From Streptacidiphilus neutrinimicus (GTDB taxonomy: Bacteria; Actinomycetota; Actinomycetes; Streptomycetales; Streptomycetaceae): a DNA stretch of 55,417 nt. Under the pieces are notes generated by a model. The model was not told the DNA's origin. It saw nothing but the letters and a program-made list of their open reading frames with translations, and made no database searches. This document shows, piece after piece, positions 27,137-38,809 of the stretch. A program made the translations under genes and the position numbers. Each line of letters starts with the position of its first letter. Position 1 is the first letter of the stretch. The stretch is taken from contig NZ_BBPO01000019.1 in NCBI RefSeq assembly GCF_000787815.1, positions 61,964 to 117,380 of the forward strand, written 5' to 3'.

Positions 27137-28141
27137 CTACATCCCCCCGGAGTGGACGACGCGTCGATTGGCCAGCATCACGCCGGCCGCGACGAACCCG
27201 GTGCCGGCCAGGACGGGGAGGGTCAGGGGTTCGCCGAGCAGGGGGACGGCGGCTGCGGCCGTCAGGACGGGGCTGAGGCTGCCGACGGTGGTGCAGCGTT
27301 CGGGGCCGAGACGGCGGATCGCCGTGGCATAGAAGAGGCCGGAGCAGACGCCGGTGCCGACGCCCTGGACGAGGACGAAGAGCAGCACGTCGCGCGGCGC
27401 GGCGTGGCTGAGGAGGGTGCTGGGCAGCACGCCGGGCAGAGCCAGCAGGGCGATGACAGCGAAGGTCGGGACGCAGAGCAGCCCCATGGACGCGACGGGG
27501 TCGAGCGAGATCTCCCGCAGGCCGACGGTGTAGATCGCCCAGAGTCCGCTGGCGAGCAGCAGCAGGCCGACCCCGGCGAGGGTGCGCCCGTCCACCCCCG
27601 CGAGACCGGGCCCCGCCAGATCGGGCCCCACCAGGGCGAGCGCGCCCAGACCGATGAGGCCGAGGCCCGCGCCCTGCAGCCCGCGCGGCGCCCGGCCGGC
27701 GCGGACCGCCAGCGCGGCGATGAAGAGCGGGACCATCCCCGGCACCAGCGCGCCGACGAAGGCCGCCGACGTGAGCGCGCCGCCGTAGGTCGCCGCCAGG
27801 TAGAAGGGGACCCCGCCCCCGAGGACGATCTTCAAAGCGGGCGCCCAGCGCAGGCCCGCCGCGCTGGTGAACTGCCCGCGCCGCCGCCAGAGCGCCGGGG
27901 CCAGCACCAGCGCCGGGAGGCCGAAGCGGATCAGCGCCGCGTCCGCCGGGCGCAGCGAGGAGGCGGCGAGCGCCCGGTCGCTGAGCGCGAACGCGCTCCA
28001 CAGGCAGACCGTCGCCAGCAGCGCGGCGACGCCGAGAGGGTCGGCCACCCGCCGCCCGAGCCGACGGGCGGTGGGCTCGGCAGCCGCCGTCCGCTCGGCG
28101 GCGGGCAGGGTCGCGAGGGGCGGGGCGGACGTCGGGGGCAT
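27137..28141 (-). CDS. EamA/DMT-family metabolite exporter
   Basis: 334 aa with about ten membrane helices in two EamA repeats, after a polar N-terminus of about 30 residues. Visible features are ALSDRALAASSLRPADAALIRFGLPALVL, AATYGGALTSAAFVGALVPGMVPLFIAAL (end of repeat 1) and ATAIRRLGPERCTTVGSLSPVLTAAAAVPLLGEPLTLPVLAGTGFVAAGVML (EamA repeat 2 signature). The family exports amino acids or other small metabolites. The divergent Lrp/AsnC regulator makes amino-acid export likely, but this is inference. The ATG is preceded by GGAG at 7 bases. Confidence 0.9.
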   Translation of the reverse strand: MPPTSAPPLATLPAAERTAAAEPTARRLGRRVADPLGVAALLATVCLWSAFALSDRALAASSLRPADAALIRFGLPALVLAPALWRRRGQFTSAAGLRWAPALKIVLGGGVPFYLAATYGGALTSAAFVGALVPGMVPLFIAALAVRAGRAPRGLQGAGLGLIGLGALALVGPDLAGPGLAGVDGRTLAGVGLLLLASGLWAIYTVGLREISLDPVASMGLLCVPTFAVIALLALPGVLPSTLLSHAAPRDVLLFVLVQGVGTGVCSGLFYATAIRRLGPERCTTVGSLSPVLTAAAAVPLLGEPLTLPVLAGTGFVAAGVMLANRRVVHSGGM

Positions 28142-28180
28142 GGCGGCGTGACTCCACTAGCTGCCGAAAATGGCGGGAAC

Positions 28181-28212
28181 GCGGCAATGCTATGGCGACA
28201 GGTGCGGCATGC
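28181..28212. promoter_or_regulatory. Candidate Lrp operator: repeated GCGGCA(A)TGC
   Basis: GCGGCAATGC (28181-28190) and GCGGCATGC (28204-28212) are 23 bp apart in the 148-bp region between the divergent EamA and Lrp genes. GCAAT and ATTGC also form an inverted pair (28184-28188 and 28214-28218). This fits multimeric Lrp binding but is not proof. Confidence 0.35.
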
Positions 28213-28289
28213 GATTGCTAAAAATGTCCCCAGAGACCAGCCAAGAGGCAGGATCTGCCACGATCAGCCATTCAGGAGACCCGAGCACC

Positions 28290-28772
28290 ATGGACGCCGT
28301 CGACCGGTCGATCATCCGCGAGCTGCAGCAGGACGGCCGACTGACCAACCAGGAGCTGGCCGACCGCGTCCGCCTCTCCCCCTCGCCCTGCCTGCGCCGG
28401 GTGCGCCGGCTCGAGGAGGCGGGGGTGATCGAGGGCTACACCGCCCTGGTGGACCAGTCCGTCTTCGGCCTGCCGGTGACCGCCTTCGTGCGGATCGGAC
28501 TGGAACGCCACAACGCCGCCAGCGTCGAGGCCTTCGAGGCGCACGTCCAACGGATCGACCACATCCAGGACTGCTACCTGATGGCCGGCAGCACCGACTA
28601 CCTGCTCCGCATCGTGGTCGAGGACCTCCAGGCCTACGAACGCCTGGTCCGCACCCGCCTCCACGCGATCCCCGGCATCGCCTCCATCGAGTCCGAGTTC
28701 GCCTTCGGCAGCGTCAAGCACACCCGCGTCTTCCCGCAGCCGGCGCCCTCGCGGCCGGCCGCGGTGGAGTGA
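28290..28772 (+). CDS. Lrp/AsnC-family transcriptional regulator
   Basis: 160 aa. The N-terminal winged helix-turn-helix reads AVDRSIIRELQQDGRLTNQELADRVRLSPSPCLRRVRRLEEAGVIEGY (about residues 4-51). The C-terminal RAM ligand-binding domain follows with VQRIDHIQDCYLMAGSTDYLLRIVVEDLQAYERLV and IASIESEFAFGSVKHTRVFP. Such regulators sense amino acids. The ATG at 28290 has AGGAGA at a 10-base spacing. The divergent EamA exporter is the likely target, the standard Lrp-exporter pairing. It ends 3 bp before the convergent amino-acid permease stop. Confidence 0.95.
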   Translation: MDAVDRSIIRELQQDGRLTNQELADRVRLSPSPCLRRVRRLEEAGVIEGYTALVDQSVFGLPVTAFVRIGLERHNAASVEAFEAHVQRIDHIQDCYLMAGSTDYLLRIVVEDLQAYERLVRTRLHAIPGIASIESEFAFGSVKHTRVFPQPAPSRPAAVE

Positions 28773-28775
28773 CCC

Positions 28776-30203
28776 TCAGGCGCGGCGCCGCAGCGCGTAC
28801 CAGCCCGCCGTCAGCGCCGCGGCGATCGGGACGATCAGCAGGACCGTCCAGCGGCCGACGGTGCCGCCGGAGACGCCCATCTCCACCACGACGAAGAGCA
28901 GGAAGGCGATCGTCACCAGCTCGATCCAGGGCGAGAAGCCCAGGCGGTAGGCGGGGCGCTCGGCGTGGCCCGCGCGAGCCCGGCGGACGAAGAGGGCGTG
29001 GCAGACCATGATCATGATCCAGGTCGAGATCACGCCCAGCGAGGCGATGTTCACGACGATCTCGAAGGCCTCACCCGGGAGCCAGGCGTTGAGGGCGACG
29101 CCGATCAGGGCCGCCGTAGCGGTCAGCAGGATGCCGCCGTAGGGGACCTGGGTACGGCTCATCCGGCCGGTGAAGGCGGGCGCCGAGCCCGCCGCGGCCA
29201 GCGAGCGCAGGATGCGGCCGGTCGAGTAGAGGCCGGAGTTGAGGCTGGACATCGCCGCCGTCAGCACGACCGCGTTCATGATGCCCCCGATGCCCGGCAC
29301 GCCCAGCTTGGAGAAGACGGTGACAAAGGGGCTCTCGCCGGCCGAGTACGCGGTCCACGGGAGCAGCAGCACCAGCATGACGATCGATCCGACGTAGAAG
29401 ATCAGGATGCGCCAGGAGATCGAGTTGATCGCCCTCGGGACGACCTTGGCCGGGTCCGCCGTCTCGCCCGCCGTGACGCCGACCATCTCGATCGCCGCGT
29501 AGGCGAAGACCACGCTCTGCAGCACCACGATCATCTGCAGTACGCCGCGCGGGAACCAGCCGCCGTTGTCGCTGATCATGTGCAGGCCGGGCGTCTGCCC
29601 GGCGATCTGGTGCTGGGTCGCCAACAGCACGATGCCGACGACGAGGAAGAGCACGATGGCCGCGACCTTGATGATCGCGAACCAGAACTCCATCTCGCCG
29701 AAGAGGCGGACCGAGATCAGGTTGATCGACAGCACCACCGCCAGTGCGACCAGCGCCAGCACCCACTGCGGGACCGACGAGAAGACCGACCAGTAGTGCA
29801 CGTAGAGGGCGACGGCCGTGATGTCGGCCATGCCGGTGGTCGACCAGTTCAGCACGTACATCCAGCCCGCGATGTACGCGCCCTTCTCGCCCAGGAACTC
29901 GCGCGCGTACGAGACGAACGAGCCCGACGAGGGCCGGTGCAGCACCAGTTCGCCGAGCGCCCGCACCACGAAGAAGGCGAAGACGCCGGCGACCGCGTAG
30001 GAGATGGCCAACGAGGGCCCGGCCTTGGCCAGGTTGCCGCCGGCGCCGAGGAAGAGGCCGGTGCCGATCGCGCCGCCGATGGCGATCATGCTGATGTGAC
30101 GGGGCGCCAGGGTCTTGGCGTAGCCCGCGTCCCCCGAGTCGTCGAGTTCGACGTCGGCCTGCTGCGATGCGATGTCGGACGTCGTCCGCGGGTCGGTGCT
30201 CAC
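28776..30203 (-). CDS. Amino-acid permease (APC superfamily, AAT family)
   Basis: 475 aa, twelve predicted helices. Helix 1 carries the substrate-binding motif RHISMIAIGGAIGTGLFLGAGGNLAKAGPS. Other AAT-type blocks are LVLHRPSSGSFVSYAREFLG, GWMYVLNWSTTGMADITAVALYVHYW, FAYAAIEMVGVTAGETADPAKVVPRAI and SSLNSGLYSTGRILRSLA. The resemblance is closest to GABA/asparagine permeases (GabP/AnsP type), but the exact substrate cannot be fixed. The GTG start has AAGG at 5 bases. The gene for the Na+/H+ antiporter lies 22 bp upstream on the same strand, so co-transcription is possible. Confidence 0.92.
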   Translation of the reverse strand: MSTDPRTTSDIASQQADVELDDSGDAGYAKTLAPRHISMIAIGGAIGTGLFLGAGGNLAKAGPSLAISYAVAGVFAFFVVRALGELVLHRPSSGSFVSYAREFLGEKGAYIAGWMYVLNWSTTGMADITAVALYVHYWSVFSSVPQWVLALVALAVVLSINLISVRLFGEMEFWFAIIKVAAIVLFLVVGIVLLATQHQIAGQTPGLHMISDNGGWFPRGVLQMIVVLQSVVFAYAAIEMVGVTAGETADPAKVVPRAINSISWRILIFYVGSIVMLVLLLPWTAYSAGESPFVTVFSKLGVPGIGGIMNAVVLTAAMSSLNSGLYSTGRILRSLAAAGSAPAFTGRMSRTQVPYGGILLTATAALIGVALNAWLPGEAFEIVVNIASLGVISTWIMIMVCHALFVRRARAGHAERPAYRLGFSPWIELVTIAFLLFVVVEMGVSGGTVGRWTVLLIVPIAAALTAGWYALRRRA

Positions 30204-30225
30204 ACGTGCCTTTCGTGACAGGGAT

Positions 30226-31815
30226 TCAACGTTCGCTGCGCAGGTCGAGCTGGCGGATCACGCGGTCGACCAGCTCCGGGTCGGCGCCCGGCTCCATCCG
30301 CGCGGCCTGCATCTCCTCGCGGGAGGCCGCGAGCATCTGGCCTTCGACCCGGCGCAGGGTCTTGACGACTTTGACCCGCTTCTTCCACTCCTCGCGCTGC
30401 TGCTCGTCGTAGAGGTCGGGGCGGCTGCGCGCGAGGCGGTCGACCTGGCGCTGCTTGAGCCGGTCGACCAGCTCCTCGGGCAGCTCCTCGTTCGCGGCCA
30501 TCTCCTTGAGCCGCATCAACCCGGCCCGGGAGGCCCGGTACCACAGGCGGCGCTCCTCGTGGTCCTCCGCGCTCTGGTCCCGGCTCAGGCCCAGCCAGCG
30601 CACCGCCAGCGGCAGCGTCATGCCCTGGACCACCAGCGTGAAGATGACGACGGAGAAGGCGATGAAGACGATCTCGTAGCGCAGCGGGAAGGTCGCGCCG
30701 CCGTGCACGGTGAAGGGGATGGCCAGCGCCAGCGCGACCGAGGCCACGCCGCGCATCCCCGCCCACCACAGCACCACCGACTCCCGCCAGCCGAGCGGCG
30801 TCACGTCCTCGCGGCGGCCCAGCCGCCGGTCCAGCCAGGCGGCGAACCAGGAACCGGGCAGCAGCCACAGGAAGCGGACCCCGACCACGACGACGATGAC
30901 CAGGGCCGCGTCGCCGATCATCGACGGCCAGGTGCTGCCGGCCTCGTGCAGCACGGTGGACCACTCGAGGCCGATCAGCCCGAAGGCCATGCCGGAGATG
31001 AGCAGCTCGACCACGTCCCAGAACGCGGAGCCGACGAGCCGGAACGCGACGTCGTCCGCGCCCACCGCCCGGTCGTTGATCCACAACGCGCAGACCAGCA
31101 CCGCCAGCACGCCGGAGCCGTGCAGTTGGTCGGCGAGCACGTAGGCGGCGAAGGGGACCAGCAGGCTGAGCCCGACCTGGAGCGTGGCGTCGCTGAGCAG
31201 CGTCATCAACTTGCCGCTGAGCCAGCCGATGCCGACGCCGAAGACGAGGGCCAGCACCGCGGACAGCAGCAGCCGCAGCGCGGCGTGCGCGGTGGAGAAG
31301 TGACCGGTCACCACGGCGTCGATGGCGAGCGCGTAGACGACCAGCGCGGTGACGTCGTTGAACAGCCCCTCGGTCTCCAGGATGCCGAGCAGGCGGCGCG
31401 GCAGGCCGACGCTCTGCGCGACCGCGGCCGCCGCGATCGGGTCGGGCGGGGAGATCAGCGCGCCGAGCGCGACGGCGCCGGCCACCGGCATCGCCGGGGT
31501 GATCCAGTGCATGGCGCCGGCGACCGCGGCGGTGGTGAGCAGGACCAGGGCCACGGCCAGCAGCAGGATGACGCGGGCGTTCTGGCGGTAGTAACGGGCC
31601 GTCGAGCGCTGCGCGGAGGCGTAGATGAGCGGGGGCAGCACGAGCGGCAGGATGAGTTCGGGCTCGATGCTGATGTTCGGCACGAACGGCAGCAGAGCCA
31701 GCACGACGCCGATCACGGTCATCAGCACGGGCTGCGGAATCCGGATCCGCTCGGCGAGCGGGGTGGTGATGATGGCGCAGAGGAAAACCGTGAAGAGGAG
31801 GGTCAGCTGCGCCAC
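30226..31815 (-). CDS. Na+/H+ antiporter (CPA1/NhaP family)
   Basis: 529 aa. About eleven to twelve helices span residues 1-400, followed by a charged cytoplasmic tail (about 405-529, RLKEMAANEELPEELVDRLKQRQVDRL) that is probably coiled-coil. The CPA1 ion site is visible in ALISPPDPIAAAAVAQSVGLPRR (the DP pair) and ETEGLFNDVTALVVYALA (the ND pair). The protein exchanges Na+ or K+ for H+ across the plasma membrane. It starts GTG and follows the GNAT gene by 7 bp on the same strand, so it may share its transcript. Confidence 0.93.
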   Translation of the reverse strand: MAQLTLLFTVFLCAIITTPLAERIRIPQPVLMTVIGVVLALLPFVPNISIEPELILPLVLPPLIYASAQRSTARYYRQNARVILLLAVALVLLTTAAVAGAMHWITPAMPVAGAVALGALISPPDPIAAAAVAQSVGLPRRLLGILETEGLFNDVTALVVYALAIDAVVTGHFSTAHAALRLLLSAVLALVFGVGIGWLSGKLMTLLSDATLQVGLSLLVPFAAYVLADQLHGSGVLAVLVCALWINDRAVGADDVAFRLVGSAFWDVVELLISGMAFGLIGLEWSTVLHEAGSTWPSMIGDAALVIVVVVGVRFLWLLPGSWFAAWLDRRLGRREDVTPLGWRESVVLWWAGMRGVASVALALAIPFTVHGGATFPLRYEIVFIAFSVVIFTLVVQGMTLPLAVRWLGLSRDQSAEDHEERRLWYRASRAGLMRLKEMAANEELPEELVDRLKQRQVDRLARSRPDLYDEQQREEWKKRVKVVKTLRRVEGQMLAASREEMQAARMEPGADPELVDRVIRQLDLRSER

Positions 31816-31822
31816 ACGAGCA

Positions 31823-32302
31823 TCATGCCAGACGCTTCACCATGCTCCGGTGCGGAATACCCGCGTCAGGGTATTCCTCTCCAAAAGCGACATAACCCAG
31901 CCGCTCGTAGAAGCCGAGGGCCTGGACCTGGGCGTGCAGTTCCAGCTCCACGCCGCCGTGTTCACGCCCCGCGGCCTCGATCGCGCGGACCAGCGCGGCC
32001 CCGAGCCCGGTGCCGCGCGCGGGCTGACGGACCGCCAGGCGGCCGAGCAGCACGACGCCCTCGCGGCCGGTCTCGGCCAGCGCCTGCGGACCGTGGATGA
32101 GACGGCCCGTCCCGAGCGGCGTCCCGTCCTCGGCGCGCGCCAGCACGTGGACGCTGGTCGCGTCGAGCTCGTCGTACTCGAGCTCGACGGGGACCCGCTG
32201 CTCCACGACGAAGACCTCGTGGCGCACGGCCCGGACGTCCGCCATGTCCGCCTCGTCGGCGACGGCGATCGTCACCCCGCCGACGGCCTCAGCTCTCGGC
32301 AC
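31823..32302 (-). CDS. GNAT-family N-acetyltransferase
   Basis: 159 aa. The GNAT fold shows [22 protein letters not shown] at the N-terminus, strand 4 with [27 protein letters not shown] (acetyl-CoA loop R-x-x-G-T/x-G-A), and [25 protein letters not shown] near the end. It resembles the ElaA-like subgroup. The substrate is unknown. The frame start is a GTG at 32302, inside the end of the rluD-type gene by 14 bp. A second GTG at 32275 ([11 protein letters not shown]) is a credible alternative. Confidence 0.88.
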   Translation of the reverse strand: MPRAEAVGGVTIAVADEADMADVRAVRHEVFVVEQRVPVELEYDELDATSVHVLARAEDGTPLGTGRLIHGPQALAETGREGVVLLGRLAVRQPARGTGLGAALVRAIEAAGREHGGVELELHAQVQALGFYERLGYVAFGEEYPDAGIPHRSMVKRLA

Positions 32303-33233
32303 TGATGATCTCCAGGGCGCGGGCCAGGTCCGCCGGGTACTCGCTGGTGAACTCCACCCAGTCCCCCGTGGCCGGATGCTCGAAGCCGAGCGAGACGGCG
32401 TGCAGCCACTGGCGGGTCAGGCCGAGCCGCTTGGCCAGCGTCGGGTCCGCGCCGTAGGTGGTGTCGCCGACACAGGGGTGGCGCAGCGCCGACATGTGGA
32501 CGCGGATCTGGTGGGTGCGGCCCGTCTCCAGCTTGATGTCCAGCAGCGAGGCGGCGCGGTACGCCTCGATCAGGTCGTAGTGGGTGACGGACGGCTTGCC
32601 GCCGGCCACGACGGCCCACTTCCAGTCGTGGTTGGGGTGGCGGTCGATCGGGGCGTCGACGGTGCCTGACAGCGGGTCCGGGTGGCCCTGGACCAGGGCG
32701 TTGTAGCGCTTCTCCGGCACGCGGTCGCGGAACTGCTGCTTGAGCGAGGTGTACGCCTGCTCGGACTTGGCGACGACCATCAGGCCGGAGGTGCCGACGT
32801 CCAGCCGGTGCACCACGCCCTGGCGCTCGGCCGCGCCGGAGGTGGAGATGCGGTAGCCGGCCCCGGCGAGGCCGCCGATGACCGTCGGGCCGGTCCAGCC
32901 CGGGCTCGGGTGCGCGGCGACGCCGACGGGCTTGTCGACGAGGACGAAGTGCTCGTCGTCGTAGACGATCTTCATGTCGTCGATCTTCTCGGCGACGATC
33001 TGCACCGGCGCCGGCGGAGCGGGGAGCTCGACCTCCAGCCAGGCTCCGGCGGTGACCCGCTCGGACTTTGCGACCTCGGCGCCGTCCACGGTGACCTTGC
33101 CCTCGGCGGCCAGCTCGGCGGCCTTCGTGCGGGAGAAGCCGAACATACGGGCGATCGCGGCGTCGACGCGCTCGCCTTCGAGGCCGTCGGGCACGGGCAG
33201 GGCGCGGATCTGGGGAACGGTGCTCACCGTCAC
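32289..33233 (-). CDS. rluD: RluA-family rRNA pseudouridine synthase (RluD type)
   Basis: 314 aa. An N-terminal S4 RNA-binding domain ([32 protein letters not shown], about residues 20-51) precedes the catalytic domain with [18 protein letters not shown] (catalytic Asp145), [45 protein letters not shown] and [15 protein letters not shown]. It isomerises uridine in large-subunit rRNA; the exact site cannot be read from the sequence. It lies downstream of lspA, a common bacterial pairing, although a hairpin separates the two here. Confidence 0.93.
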   Translation of the reverse strand: MTVSTVPQIRALPVPDGLEGERVDAAIARMFGFSRTKAAELAAEGKVTVDGAEVAKSERVTAGAWLEVELPAPPAPVQIVAEKIDDMKIVYDDEHFVLVDKPVGVAAHPSPGWTGPTVIGGLAGAGYRISTSGAAERQGVVHRLDVGTSGLMVVAKSEQAYTSLKQQFRDRVPEKRYNALVQGHPDPLSGTVDAPIDRHPNHDWKWAVVAGGKPSVTHYDLIEAYRAASLLDIKLETGRTHQIRVHMSALRHPCVGDTTYGADPTLAKRLGLTRQWLHAVSLGFEHPATGDWVEFTSEYPADLARALEIISAES

Positions 33234-33291
33234 GAGTATGCCGTATGGACGAAGGACGCCCGGCCGAGCCGGACGCCCCCTCCCACCTGCG

Positions 33292-33312
33292 GGCGCCCGT
33301 CCCCCGGGCGCC
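33292..33312. terminator. Hairpin terminator downstream of lspA
   Basis: GGCGCCCG (33292-33299) and CGGGCGCC (33305-33312) flank a TCCCC loop, just after the lspA stop. It may reduce read-through into rluD. Confidence 0.6.
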
Positions 33313-33314
33313 GC

Positions 33315-33950
33315 TCACTTGTCGCGCTGGACCGTGCCGTCCGGATTGGTGCCGAGGAAGGAGAGCAGGACCACCAGGATGCCGCCGCAGACGATGGCCG
33401 AGTCGGCCAGGTTGAAGACCGCGAAGTGCTTGACCGAGATGAAGTCGACGACCGCGCCGCGGAACAGGCCGGGCGAGCGGACGATGCGGTCGGTCAGGTT
33501 GCCGAACGCTCCGCCGAGCAGCAGGCCGAGCGCGACCGCCCAGGGCAGGCTGTAGAGGCGACGCGACAGACGGATGATCACCACGATGACCGTGGTCGCG
33601 ATGAGCGTGAACACCACGGTCAGCGCCGCGCCCATGCCGAACGCCGCGCCGGGGTTGCGGATGACGGTGAGCTGCACCCAGTCGCCGATCAGCCGGATGG
33701 CGTCCTTGTGCTCCAGTTGGGCCACGACCAGCAGCTTGCTGCCGAGGTCGAGCAGGTAGGCGAGCAGCGCGACGCTCAGCAGGACGCCGATGCGGCGCTT
33801 CTTCACGACCGGCGTCGGCTCCACCGTCTCGACCGTCTCGTCCTCACCCGAGGCGGGAGCGGCAGCCTCGGCGTTCTGGTGACCCTGGGTACTGATGATG
33901 CGCTCCGCGTGACCGTGTCGGTTGGGCTGTCGCCGTCGAGGGTACGGCAC
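33315..33950 (-). CDS. lspA: Lipoprotein signal peptidase (signal peptidase II)
   Basis: LspA, 211 aa in the frame used, cleaves lipoprotein signal peptides after lipidation in the plasma membrane. It has a long polar N-terminal extension (about 50 residues), then four helices. The catalytic Asp pair is in GNLTDRIVR (Asp154) and [12 protein letters not shown] (Asp183), and NPGAAFGMG is the conserved helix-2 motif. The GTG at 33950 is uncertain: the N-terminal about 18 residues are basic and not conserved-looking, but I find no better initiation codon with a clear Shine-Dalgarno before the helices. Confidence 0.93.
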   Translation of the reverse strand: MPYPRRRQPNRHGHAERIISTQGHQNAEAAAPASGEDETVETVEPTPVVKKRRIGVLLSVALLAYLLDLGSKLLVVAQLEHKDAIRLIGDWVQLTVIRNPGAAFGMGAALTVVFTLIATTVIVVIIRLSRRLYSLPWAVALGLLLGGAFGNLTDRIVRSPGLFRGAVVDFISVKHFAVFNLADSAIVCGGILVVLLSFLGTNPDGTVQRDK

Positions 33951-33956
33951 GCGACG

Positions 33957-33987
33957 CCCCGGGCGCGGTGTGGGGCCGCACCCGGGG
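33957..33987. terminator. Hairpin terminator downstream of the DksA/TraR-type gene
   Basis: CCCCGGG-C-GCGG (33957-33968) pairs with CCGC-A-CCCGGGG (33976-33987), with one mismatch and a 7-base loop. It lies between the dksA-like stop and the lspA start on the minus strand. Confidence 0.6.
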
Positions 33988-34012
33988 ACGGTGCCTTACT
34001 CGCCGGTACGGC

Positions 34013-34555
34013 TCAGTAGCGGCGTTCCTGCTTCTGCTTGCACTCCACGCAGAGCGTGGCGCGCGGGAACGCCTGGACGCGCGCCTTGCCGATCGCCTTG
34101 CCGCAGGACTCGCAGAGCCCGAACTGCGGTCCGGCCATGCGCAGCAGCGCGCGCTCGGTCTGGGCGAGCATGTCGCGGGCGTTGGCGGCCAGCGACAGCT
34201 CGTGTTCGCGCGAGATGTTCTTGGTACCGGCGTCGACCTGGTCGTCGCCGGCTCCGTCGCCGGAGTCGCGCATCAGTCCGCTGACGGCCTCCTCGGCCGT
34301 GTGGATCTCGGCCCTCAGCTCGGCCGCCTCGGCGGTGAGCTCGGACTGGAGCTCCATGACCTCCTCGGCCGTCCACGGGTCCTCACCCGGGCGGACCGGA
34401 AGCGCGGCCGGGTCCAGACGCGCGCCGGTGGCCTGGTGCGTCGTCCGGGTGGCGGCAGTGGTCTTGTTGCGCGTCACGATGCTCTCCCCCGGGTCGCCCA
34501 CGGACACTCCGGCGCGGCGTGTCCCGCCAGCTCGGCTGCTTGCCTTGTCCGCCAT
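34013..34555 (-). CDS. DksA/TraR-family C4 zinc-finger protein
   Basis: 180 aa. A polar N-terminus (about 50 residues, A/T/R-rich) leads to a coiled coil (WTAEEVMELQSELTAEAAELRAEIHTAEEAVSGLM, about 62-98). The zinc finger CESCGKAIGKARVQAFPRATLCVECK follows (CxxC-x17-CxxC) near the C-terminus. Relatives bind the RNA polymerase secondary channel and alter transcription; whether this one responds to ppGpp is unknown. I chose the ATG at 34555 because AAGGGG sits 8 bases upstream; an ATG at 34576 is an alternative. A good promoter lies upstream. It is divergent from ileS. Confidence 0.9.
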   Translation of the reverse strand: MADKASSRAGGTRRAGVSVGDPGESIVTRNKTTAATRTTHQATGARLDPAALPVRPGEDPWTAEEVMELQSELTAEAAELRAEIHTAEEAVSGLMRDSGDGAGDDQVDAGTKNISREHELSLAANARDMLAQTERALLRMAGPQFGLCESCGKAIGKARVQAFPRATLCVECKQKQERRY

Positions 34556-34604
34556 TCCCTCGACCCCTTCGTGCATGACTGACCGGCCTTCTCTCGGTGC
34601 CGGA

Positions 34605-34633
34605 ACGATAAACCGTGGCGAATGCCACCACAA
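34605..34633 (-). promoter_or_regulatory. Promoter of the DksA/TraR-type gene
   Basis: On the minus strand, TTGTGG (34633-34628), a 17-base spacer and TATCGT (34610-34605) form a sigma70-type (HrdB) promoter about 50 bases before the start. The spacer holds the inverted repeat GTGGC-ATTC-GCCAC, which could be an operator. Confidence 0.6.
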
Positions 34634-34849
34634 CGGGACATACCGAAGTACGCCCTTCCACTCGCCTGGCTGCACCAGCGCGGTTGCCCGGGCCGCGTGG
34701 TCCTGCAGCATGAAGGACGACTGGACGAAGGGAGTTGTGCCCAGAACGTGACGCGATAATCGCCCGGTGTGTCCGTTACCGGCGCGTCACCTCACAGGGG
34801 GCGTGCAGGGGCGCGCGTGCATTGGGCGCGAAATCACGGCGGCGATCCC

Positions 34850-34855
34850 TATAGA
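34850..34855 (+). promoter_or_regulatory. -10 box of the ileS leader transcript
   Basis: TATAGA (overlapping TAGACT) lies about 20 bases before the first conserved T-box element. A TTGGGC hexamer at 34822-34827 is a poor -35 candidate at 22-base spacing. The 34634-34849 stretch upstream shows nothing else I can name. Confidence 0.45.
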
Positions 34856-34875
34856 CTTCTTCCGCAGCAAGGCGT

Positions 34876-35131
34876 GGATGGGGACGAGTACCGCCGAACG
34901 CAGCCAGGAGAGACCCGGGGACGGTGGAAGCCCGGGGGCGTGCGCAGCGAGAAGATCACCCCGGAGCCGTCGGAGGAAACGCCGGGCCCTCGGCCAGGTG
35001 GAGTAGAACCGGCCGCTGACCCCAATGAGGGGGCCGCAGTCCCGTACGTGCGGCCAAGGAGGGTGGTACCGCGGGGCGCGCGTCGCCTCGTCCCTCCGTC
35101 GGAGACAGCTGTTTCGCAGTTCCGCCGGAGG
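34876..35131 (+). ncRNA. T-box riboswitch (tRNA-Ile-sensing leader) of ileS
   Basis: The leader begins GATGGGGACGAGTACC and contains the conserved stem I apical motif GACGGTGGAAGCCCG (about 34920-34934). A candidate specifier ATC (34955-34957, in GAAGATCACC) fits the Ile anticodon GAU. The T-box itself, AAGGAGGGTGGTACCGCGG (35056-35074), carries the TGG that pairs with the tRNA acceptor end. Downstream, CCTCCG (35093-35098) is a perfect complement of the ileS Shine-Dalgarno CGGAGG (35126-35131). This indicates control of translation rather than transcription, as reported for actinobacterial ileS T-boxes. Uncharged tRNA-Ile should free the Shine-Dalgarno. Exact stem boundaries are estimates. 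Confidence 0.9.
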
Positions 35132-35135
35132 AATC

Positions 35136-38273
<3,138 letters not shown>

Positions 38274-38275
38274 GG

Positions 38276-38809
38276 ATGACGACTCTTCAGGTACTGCGCG
38301 CCGCCGACCGCGTGGCCAGTCCCTGGAAGAACGGCGGCGGCGTGACCCGCGAGGTCGCGTCGTCGCCGTCGGGGGCGGGCGAGTTCGACTGGCGGGTCTC
38401 ACTCGCCGATGTCGCCTCCGGCGGTCCGTTCTCGTTCTTCGAGGGCGTCGACCGGATCATCACCGTCGTCCGGGGCGAGGGCATGGCCCTCACGGTCGAC
38501 GGTGTGGAGACGGTCGTCTCGGAGCGCTTCTCGCCGTTCGCCTTCTCCGGCGACGCGCGGACGGACTGCCGTCTTCTCGGCGGCCCGCTGGTCGACTTCA
38601 ACGTGATGACGCGCCGCGGCGCGGTCTCCGCGGACGTCCGGTTCGTCAGGACGAGCACCGCTGTGACGGGCACCACCCTCACCGTCGTCCTCGAGGGCGC
38701 CGCCACTGTCGAGGGCGCCGACCTCGGCCCGCTCGACGCCGCACTCGTGACCGGTGAAGCGGCGCTCGACGTCCACCACGGCGTGGCCGCGGTCGTCACT
38801 CTCTCCTGA
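38276..38809 (+). CDS. HutD-family protein
   Basis: 177 aa. The bicupin-type HutD/DUF886 fold shows LRAADRVASPWKNGGGVTREV, FDWRVSLADVASGGPFSFFEGVDRIITVVRGEGMAL, FSGDARTDCRLLGGPLVDFNVMTRRG. The WKNGGG...E and FDWR..LADV motifs are diagnostic. HutD is linked to histidine use in other bacteria, possibly setting a limit on hut expression; the molecular function is not settled. It starts 2 bp after ileS with AAGG 7 bases upstream, so it is translated from the ileS transcript. No hut genes are nearby. Confidence 0.9.
   Translation: MTTLQVLRAADRVASPWKNGGGVTREVASSPSGAGEFDWRVSLADVASGGPFSFFEGVDRIITVVRGEGMALTVDGVETVVSERFSPFAFSGDARTDCRLLGGPLVDFNVMTRRGAVSADVRFVRTSTAVTGTTLTVVLEGAATVEGADLGPLDAALVTGEAALDVHHGVAAVVTLS

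Noticed and set aside
34710-34751. A 13-codon ORF (MKDDWTKGVVPRT) upstream of the ileS T-box
   Set aside because: It has no convincing Shine-Dalgarno sequence, lies upstream of the predicted leader promoter, and no feature suggests a regulatory peptide.
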